Source: Dasypus novemcinctus (taxonomy: Eukaryota > Chordata > Mammalia > Cingulata > Dasypodidae). From it: DNA of 64,000 nucleotides. Shown here one piece after another: positions 58,540-64,000 of this stretch (the stretch's first letter is position 1; every line of letters begins with the position of its first letter). Where the stretch lies: positions 11,322,940-11,386,939 of the forward strand of contig NC_080676.1 of the NCBI RefSeq assembly GCF_030445035.2, given 5' to 3'. The translations under genes were made by a program, and so were the position numbers. The notes beneath the pieces are model-generated. The model searched no databases. It was not told the origin of the DNA and worked only from the letters and a program-made list of their open reading frames with translations.

Positions 58540-58883
58540 TTTTAATCCCCCCCTTGTGACTTTTTGCATGCTGTCTGCTCTGTGTCCATTTCACTGTACG
58601 TTTTTCTGTGTCTGTATTTATTTTATTTTTTCCTCCCCCCCTTGTGGCTTGCTTGCTGTCTGCTCTCTGTGTTCATTTGCTGTTGGCTCTTCTGTGTTCT
58701 TGCTTGTCTCCCTTCTTTTGTTGTGTCACCTTTGCTGAGTCAGTTCTCTGTGGCATCTGTGGGCCAGGCACCACTCCGCCGCATGCAGGTGAGCCTGCCT
58801 TCACAAGGAGGCCCTGGGATGTGAACTGAGGGCCTCCCATATGGTAGACAAGAGCTCATCTGATTGAGCCACAGCCGCTTCCC
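58540..58883 (-). repeat. Divergent DAS SINE
   Basis: 'aatcccccccttgtgacttt' and again 'cctccccccc ttgtggcttg' show an internal duplication of the tail side. The head is at the right ('ttgagccacagccgcttccc'). Confidence 0.8.
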
Positions 58884-59616
58884 CTTCTTAATGTCTTTTA
58901 TTTCTTTACCCATGTTATCCTTCAACTCCATGATTTGGTTTAGGAGATTTGTATGAATCTCACTGATTAGCTGTTTCAAGTCCTATGTCTCATCTTGAGC
59001 TTTGATTTGTTTCTTTGCTGAAGTCATATCTCCCTTTTTCTTAGTGTGGCTTGTAATTTTTCCAACAACTTGGCATCTGATTCTGATCCTGAGTTTACAC
59101 TGATGTTCAGTTTTTCTCTCTTGCCTAGGTATTTACTGTTAAGTAGCTGTGTGCTACCACTGTTCTTTGACTCTTGGTTCAACTTATTCTAGATATTAGG
59201 ATTGGCTCTATTTAACTGCTCAAACCAGGGTTAAGTACCCAGTAATGGGGTGCAGGCCAGTTTCCAAGGGGTTTGGAGAGACTGGGCCAGTAAAGGCACC
59301 TGATTGCCTCTTTTACTTACTATTATTTTTCCCTTCTTTTCATGCACTTTTCTGGTCTACCAGTAGATGGCGTTCTCTGATGGCCCTCTCAGCTCAGACC
59401 CCAGGTGCTAGGGGGCAATGCAACTCTGAGGAGGGCAGGAAGTACAGAATCAATGTCCTCAGGGCAGGTCAAGCCTCACAAACAAACTTTCTCAGAAGCT
59501 GTTCTCCTTTGGCCAGCTGGGCACATTCTCCCTCCCTCTGCCTCCTCAGCCACCAGCCCATGGCAGTAAGGAGGGTGTTTGAGAGGGCAAATTATCTTTA
59601 GCTCTTTGCTGGCTCT
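58884..59616 (-). repeat. L1 ORF1 start and 5' UTR
   Basis: 58884-59060 encodes a helical, lysine-rich ORF1 N-terminus in antisense (NQIMELKDNMGKEIKDIKKG). 59060-59616 is the 5' UTR-like GC-richer block, comparable to 24230-24790. Confidence 0.75.
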
Positions 59617-59763
59617 CAGGTGACATGTGGCTATGTCTGGAAACATCTACTGGCATTTAGGGGGTAGAAGCCAGTGATGCTACGAGACACCTGACAATGC
59701 ACAGGACAACAAGGAATTGTCCAGCCCAAATGTAAAGAGTGCTGAGGTTGAGAAACCCTGGGT
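59617..59763 (+). repeat. MER20-like hAT element
   Basis: 'gtggctatgtctggaaacat' through 'gctgaggttgagaaaccctg', the standard end of this DNA transposon family. Confidence 0.8.
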
Positions 59764-59876
59764 TAACAAAAATGAAAATATTTAATCCTCATTATCATCA
59801 TTTCAACATATTTCAAAATATTTGCAAATTATTCACTTATATGTAGCAATATACTGGGAAGAATCAAAGGATAGAA

Positions 59877-59977
59877 GCGGTCACAGAAGAACACACAGTG
59901 AATGGACACAGAGAGCAGACAACTGGTGGGGGAAGGAAGGGAGAGAAATAAATAAAAAATAAATCTTTAAAAAAAAC
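59877..59977 (+). repeat. DAS SINE 3' fragment
   Basis: 5'-truncated copy in plus orientation: 'agcggtcacagaagaacaca' then 'agagcagacaactggtgggg' and an A-rich tail. Confidence 0.85.
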
Positions 59978-60299
59978 TGTTACAGATGTACTTTTTGGAT
60001 AAGAATTTGCAATTGTAATATTGCTCATATAATGTGTTCATCCAACTCCTCTGTTAATTTCTATTTATTTACTCTTAATTTGTACCCCTACATGTATATA
60101 AGAGCTTAAATGTATACTTTTCAAAAAGAGATGGAGCTTAGGAAACATTTAGAGAGAGAGATATCATTGTTACAGAAGTTGGTGACCTCAATTTGGCACT
60201 AAATTTACCTAATTAACCAAGTCAGAAAGAAGTGATGGTGGTTCTCCCTGTTTGATGAAAGCAAGCATCCTTTCACGTGGACCACTGGAGAACAGCTCT
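59978..60299 (+). other. Unassigned intronic sequence
   Basis: AT-rich; nothing recognised. Confidence 0.6.
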
Positions 60300-61779
60300 C
60301 TCTTAGCCGCAGAATGCAGTCTGGGGTTGGGTGGGTGTCCCATACTGATCGTTCTCTCCCTTTGGCAGACCCCTGCTCTCTTACCCTTATGTCATCAGCT
60401 ACACCACCCTACCCTTCCTCCTCTTACAATCTTCCAGCAACCTGCACTCTCCATCCTGGCCACCTGGCTCACAGTCTTCCTCTCCATGTGTTCCTGCAAC
60501 CATCCCTGTGGCTCAACCTCCTCAGGGACTATCCCCCTCAGTCCAATGGCCTCAACCTCCCCAGGAACTTTCCCTCTGCTCCATCTCAGATAGTGGTTCC
60601 CACACTCACATGGCCTCCTTCTAAAGTCTTTCATTGCCAGACTCTCACATTTAGATGCCCTATTATCCAGTATAGCCCCCTCTCCTCCTTTTTTCCTCAT
60701 CTTTGGAGGTTCAGTACATTTCCCTCAATCCATCAATCTTGGCCTGTCTCTACTCTCTTAATTATTCCACTTAGTTTCCATGGTCCACTATTGCAATTAT
60801 TTTTATGACAATACCTTAAATTCCCTCACCCCTCTGTGTTTTCACAGTTCTTAACTGGTCAAACCTCAACCCTGTAGGAGACTCCATTTTTTCTGTGTCT
60901 GCAACCAGGCAGCTGAGTGTACTACTGGGACTCTCAGCAAAGTGACAGGCTGTTTTGTTGATCAACTCACTCTCCAATCTCCACAGGTGTTTTTCAAGTT
61001 CTTTCTCATTCTCCTAACCTTCAGTGCTCCCACTTTCCTTCCCAGCCTCAGTAGGTGACCTTGCGTATTTTTCTATGGAGAATAGAGGCCATAGCGGAAA
61101 AAGTCCCCACGACACTGAACAAACTGTCAACTCATCTTTATCTGTGCCCTCGGTCTTCCTTCCCTCCCCTGGCAGAGGGGGTTGCCTCTCTCCTGTCTAA
61201 GGTCAACTCTTTGGCCTCTGGAGGACAGGCCCTCCCACCTTTGTAGAAAGCTTGCTTTCATTCACTCCCAACTTCTCCTGAGGCAATCTCATTCCAGATT
61301 ATGGCTTCGATTATCATCTTTATGTTGATGATCCTAAAATTTATATCTTTTGCCCAAATCTCTCTTCTGGCCTGGAGATCCATTTATCTGACTGCCCACA
61401 TGACATCTCCACTTAAATGTCTCTTAAATGTCTCACAGACGCCTCAAACCCAACAAGCTCGAAGAGTAACTCGTAAATCCACCCCAAGCCCATTTCTCTA
61501 TTTCAGTGAGTGGTAACACCATCCATCCAATTGTGCAAGCCAGGGACCTGCGTGGAGACATTTTTGGCACCTCCCCAAATCTACTTAGTCCAATTAATCA
61601 CCACAGCCTGTACTATCTCCTGCTCGTTTCTTGAATATTCTGTATTTCTGCCAAAGGACAGTTCATCTGGGCAACCACAAAAAACTGCTGATCCTCATGA
61701 CCCCTATTATCCAGTCACTTCTTAGTGGCCACAGTGATCTTTGTAAAATGCAAACCTGATCCTGAGCTTTGCTTAAAAC
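60300..61779 (+). repeat. LINE-2 fragment
   Basis: The region 61260-61770 follows the L2 ORF2 3' text ('ttatgttgatgatcctaaaa', 'cccacatgacatctccactt', 'aaatgtctcacagacgcctc'). The pyrimidine-rich part from 60300 is probably the same or a neighbouring old element, with less support. Open frames here (113 and 164 codons) are chance products of a C/T-rich strand. Confidence 0.65.
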
Positions 61780-64000
61780 TACCATCATCACATACAAGGG
61801 ATGCCCAGTGAGACTTAGTGCGGATTTCTCTTCAGAAACCATGGAGGTGAGAAGACAGTGGTATGATACAATTAGGATACTGAAAGAAAAACTGCCAGCA
61901 AGACTCTTTATCCAACAAAACTGTCCTTCAAATATGAAGGTAAGTATAAAATACTCACAAGCAAACAAACTAAAAGAGTTTGCAAAAAAAAAATTTTTTT
62001 TTCTACCTTTACAAGAATTATTAAAGGAATCCTTAAAACCTGAAATAAAAAGACAGGAAAGAGAGGCTTGGAGGAGAGTATAGAAGAAAGAATTAGCAGA
62101 AAGGATAACTAAAGAGTGAAAAGACAGACAAACATATGACATGACATATGAAAACCAAGGAATAAAATAGTGGAAATAAATATAAAGTATATTTACAGGA
62201 ATATTTTGAATGTGAATGGATTAAACTCCCCAATCAAAAGATACAGGCTGACAGAATGAATAAAAAACCACAAACCATCCATATGCAGCTTATAAGAAAC
62301 TCATCTTAGACCCAGGGATACAAAATGGCTGAAAGCGAAAGGGTGGACATACTTTATGCAAATAGTAACCAAAAAAGAGCAGGGGTAGCTATACTAATAT
62401 TAGACAAAACAGACTTTAAATGCAAAAAAGCTATAAGAGATACAGAAGGCCATTATATATTAATAAAATGGACAATCTAACAGGCAGATATAATAGTCAT
62501 AAATATCTATACACCTAACCAGGGTGTACCAAAATACATGAGACTAACTCTGGCAAAACTGAAGGGAGAAACAGACATCTGTAAAATAATTGTTGGAGAC
62601 TTCAACACCCCACTCACATCATTAGATAGACCAATTAGAAAGAAGATCAACAAGGAAACAGAGAATTTGAACAATATGATAAATGAGTTAGACTTAACAG
62701 ACATATATAGAATACTGCATCCAAACTCAGCAGATTATACATTTTTCTCAAGTGCCCATGGATCTTTCTCCAGGATGGACCACATGTAAGGGCACAATAT
62801 AGCTCCCAATAAATATAAAAAGATTGAAATTATACAAAGCACCTTCTCAGATCATAATGGAACGAGACTGGAAATTCATAATAGACAGGAAAAAAGTAAA
62901 TTTGCAAATATGTAGAGGCTGAACAACACACTCCTGAATAGTCAGTCAAAGAAGAAATTGCAAGTGAAATCAAATCATTAAATATATTGAGACAAATGAA
63001 AATGAAAACACAACTTATCAAAATTTATGGGATACAGTGAAGGCAGTCTTGAGAAGGAAATTTATAGCTCTAAATGCCTATATTAAAAAAGAAAGAACTA
63101 AACTCAAAGATTTAACTGTACAACTAGAGAAACTAGAAAAAGAAAAGCAAACCAATCTCAAAGCCAGCAGAAGGAAAGAAATAATAAAGACTAGAGCAGA
63201 AATAAATGAAATTGAGGGAAAAAAAAATAGAGAAAATCAACAAAGCCAAAAGTTGGTTCTTTGAGAAGATCAATAAAATTGACAAACCCCCAACTAGATT
63301 AACAAAGAAAAAAAGAGAGAAGATGCAAATACAATCAGAAATGAAAGGGGGGAAGTTATGACTGACCCCACAGAAATAAAAAGAATCATAAGAGGACATT
63401 ATGAGAAACTGTATGCCAACAAACTAGACAACCTAGAAATGCACAAATAACCTATGTTGACACTAAAAGAAATACAAGAACTTAATAAACCAATCACATA
63501 TTTTATTTTTTAAAGATTTACTTATTTTATTTATTTCTCTCCCTCTCCCCCCCCCTCAGTTGTCTGCTCTCAGTGTCCATTTGCTGTGTGTTCTTCTGTG
63601 ACAACTTCTATCCTTATCAGCGGCACCGGGAATCTGTGTTTTTCTTTTTGTTGCGTCATCTTGTTGTGTCAGCTCTCCATGTGTGCAACACCATTCTTGG
63701 TCAGGCTGCACTTTCTTTCGCACTGGGCAGCTCTCCTTATGGGGCGCACTCCTTGCGCGTGGGGCTCCCCTACGCGGGGGACACCCCTGCGTGGCACGGC
63801 ACTCCTTCTGTGCATCAGCACTGCGCATGGGCCAGCTCCACACAGGTCAAGGTGGCCCGGGGTCTGAACTGCAGACCTCCCATGTGGTAGGCGACACCCT
63901 ATCCATTTGGCTAAGCCCTCTTCCCAGCCAATCACATTTAAAGAGATTGAATCCATCATCAAAAATCTCCCAGCAAAGAAAAGCCCAGGACCAAATGGCT
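61780..64000 (+). mobile_element. L1 element, 5'-truncated, plus orientation
   Basis: It starts in the ORF1 C-terminal domain (SSETMEVRRQWYDTIRILKE, 61769-62083). ORF2 endonuclease follows from about 62220 (IIVGDFNTPLTSLDR near 62595, and FFSSAHGSFSRMDHM near 62745), then the endonuclease-RT linker at 63037-63264. The window ends in the RT start. It is the only L1 here whose sense strand is plus. Some frameshifts; less decayed than others. Confidence 0.88.
63500..63926 (-). repeat. DAS SINE in the plus-strand L1
   Basis: Duplication CCAATCACAT on both sides (63490-63499 and 63927-63937). Minus orientation although its host L1 is plus, because it used a local T-rich site. Confidence 0.9.

Noticed and set aside
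60252..60808. 113- and 164-codon plus-strand frames rich in proline, serine and leucine
   Set aside because: They overlap each other in a C/T-rich stretch that continues into LINE-2; no family resemblance.

Overview
The window is mammalian genomic DNA, almost certainly from an armadillo (Xenarthra, Dasypus). The main clue is about fourteen copies of a tRNA-headed SINE with the Dasypus 'DAS' layout: a head with A and B boxes, a body, and an A-rich tail. These sit in a dense landscape of nested LINE-1, L2, MER20 and ERVL LTR repeats. The two host genes recognised are the 3' ends of TRPC1 (plus strand, four exons between 2631 and 6909) and PCOLCE2 (minus strand, three exons between 53793 and 49367). 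They converge on each other, as they do in human 3q23.

Layout: 1-8.6 kb holds the last exons, introns and 3' flank of TRPC1. 8.8-16.7 kb is provirus ERV1 (minus strand). It is young, with LTRs differing at 2 of 461 sites and an AAAATG 6-bp duplication. It has a wrecked gag and pol, an internal AT-rich foreign segment, and a long open env. 16.7-40.1 kb is stacked L1 elements, nearly all in minus orientation, with SINEs, three kinds of old LTR and a carboxypeptidase pseudogene. 40.1-47.0 kb is provirus ERV2 (minus strand, CTGGCC duplication, LTRs differing at 3 sites plus one indel). It has gag, pro and an uninterrupted pol but no env. 47.0-48.9 kb is more L1 and SINE. 48.9-53.8 kb holds the 3' part of PCOLCE2, and 54-64 kb its presumed intron, filled with L1, L2 and SINE.

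The two proviruses are relatives. They share leader, splice donor, gag start, pol and LTR blocks, yet carry different primer binding sites (tRNA-Lys-like in ERV1, tRNA-Pro-like in ERV2). Between them they hold one full polymerase set (ERV2) and one open envelope (ERV1).

The points most worth a second look are all in the proviruses. (a) ERV2 has a small two-hydrophobic-segment ORF in the env position, just behind a textbook splice acceptor. (b) The ERV2 gag has a 39-bp x5 coding repeat whose DNA reads as an array of YY1, CRE-like and ETS motifs. (c) ERV1 has a mosaic structure with a second, foreign RNase H. (d) The ERV1 env has a lysine-rich long leader that resembles the Rec/Rem layout of other betaretroviruses.
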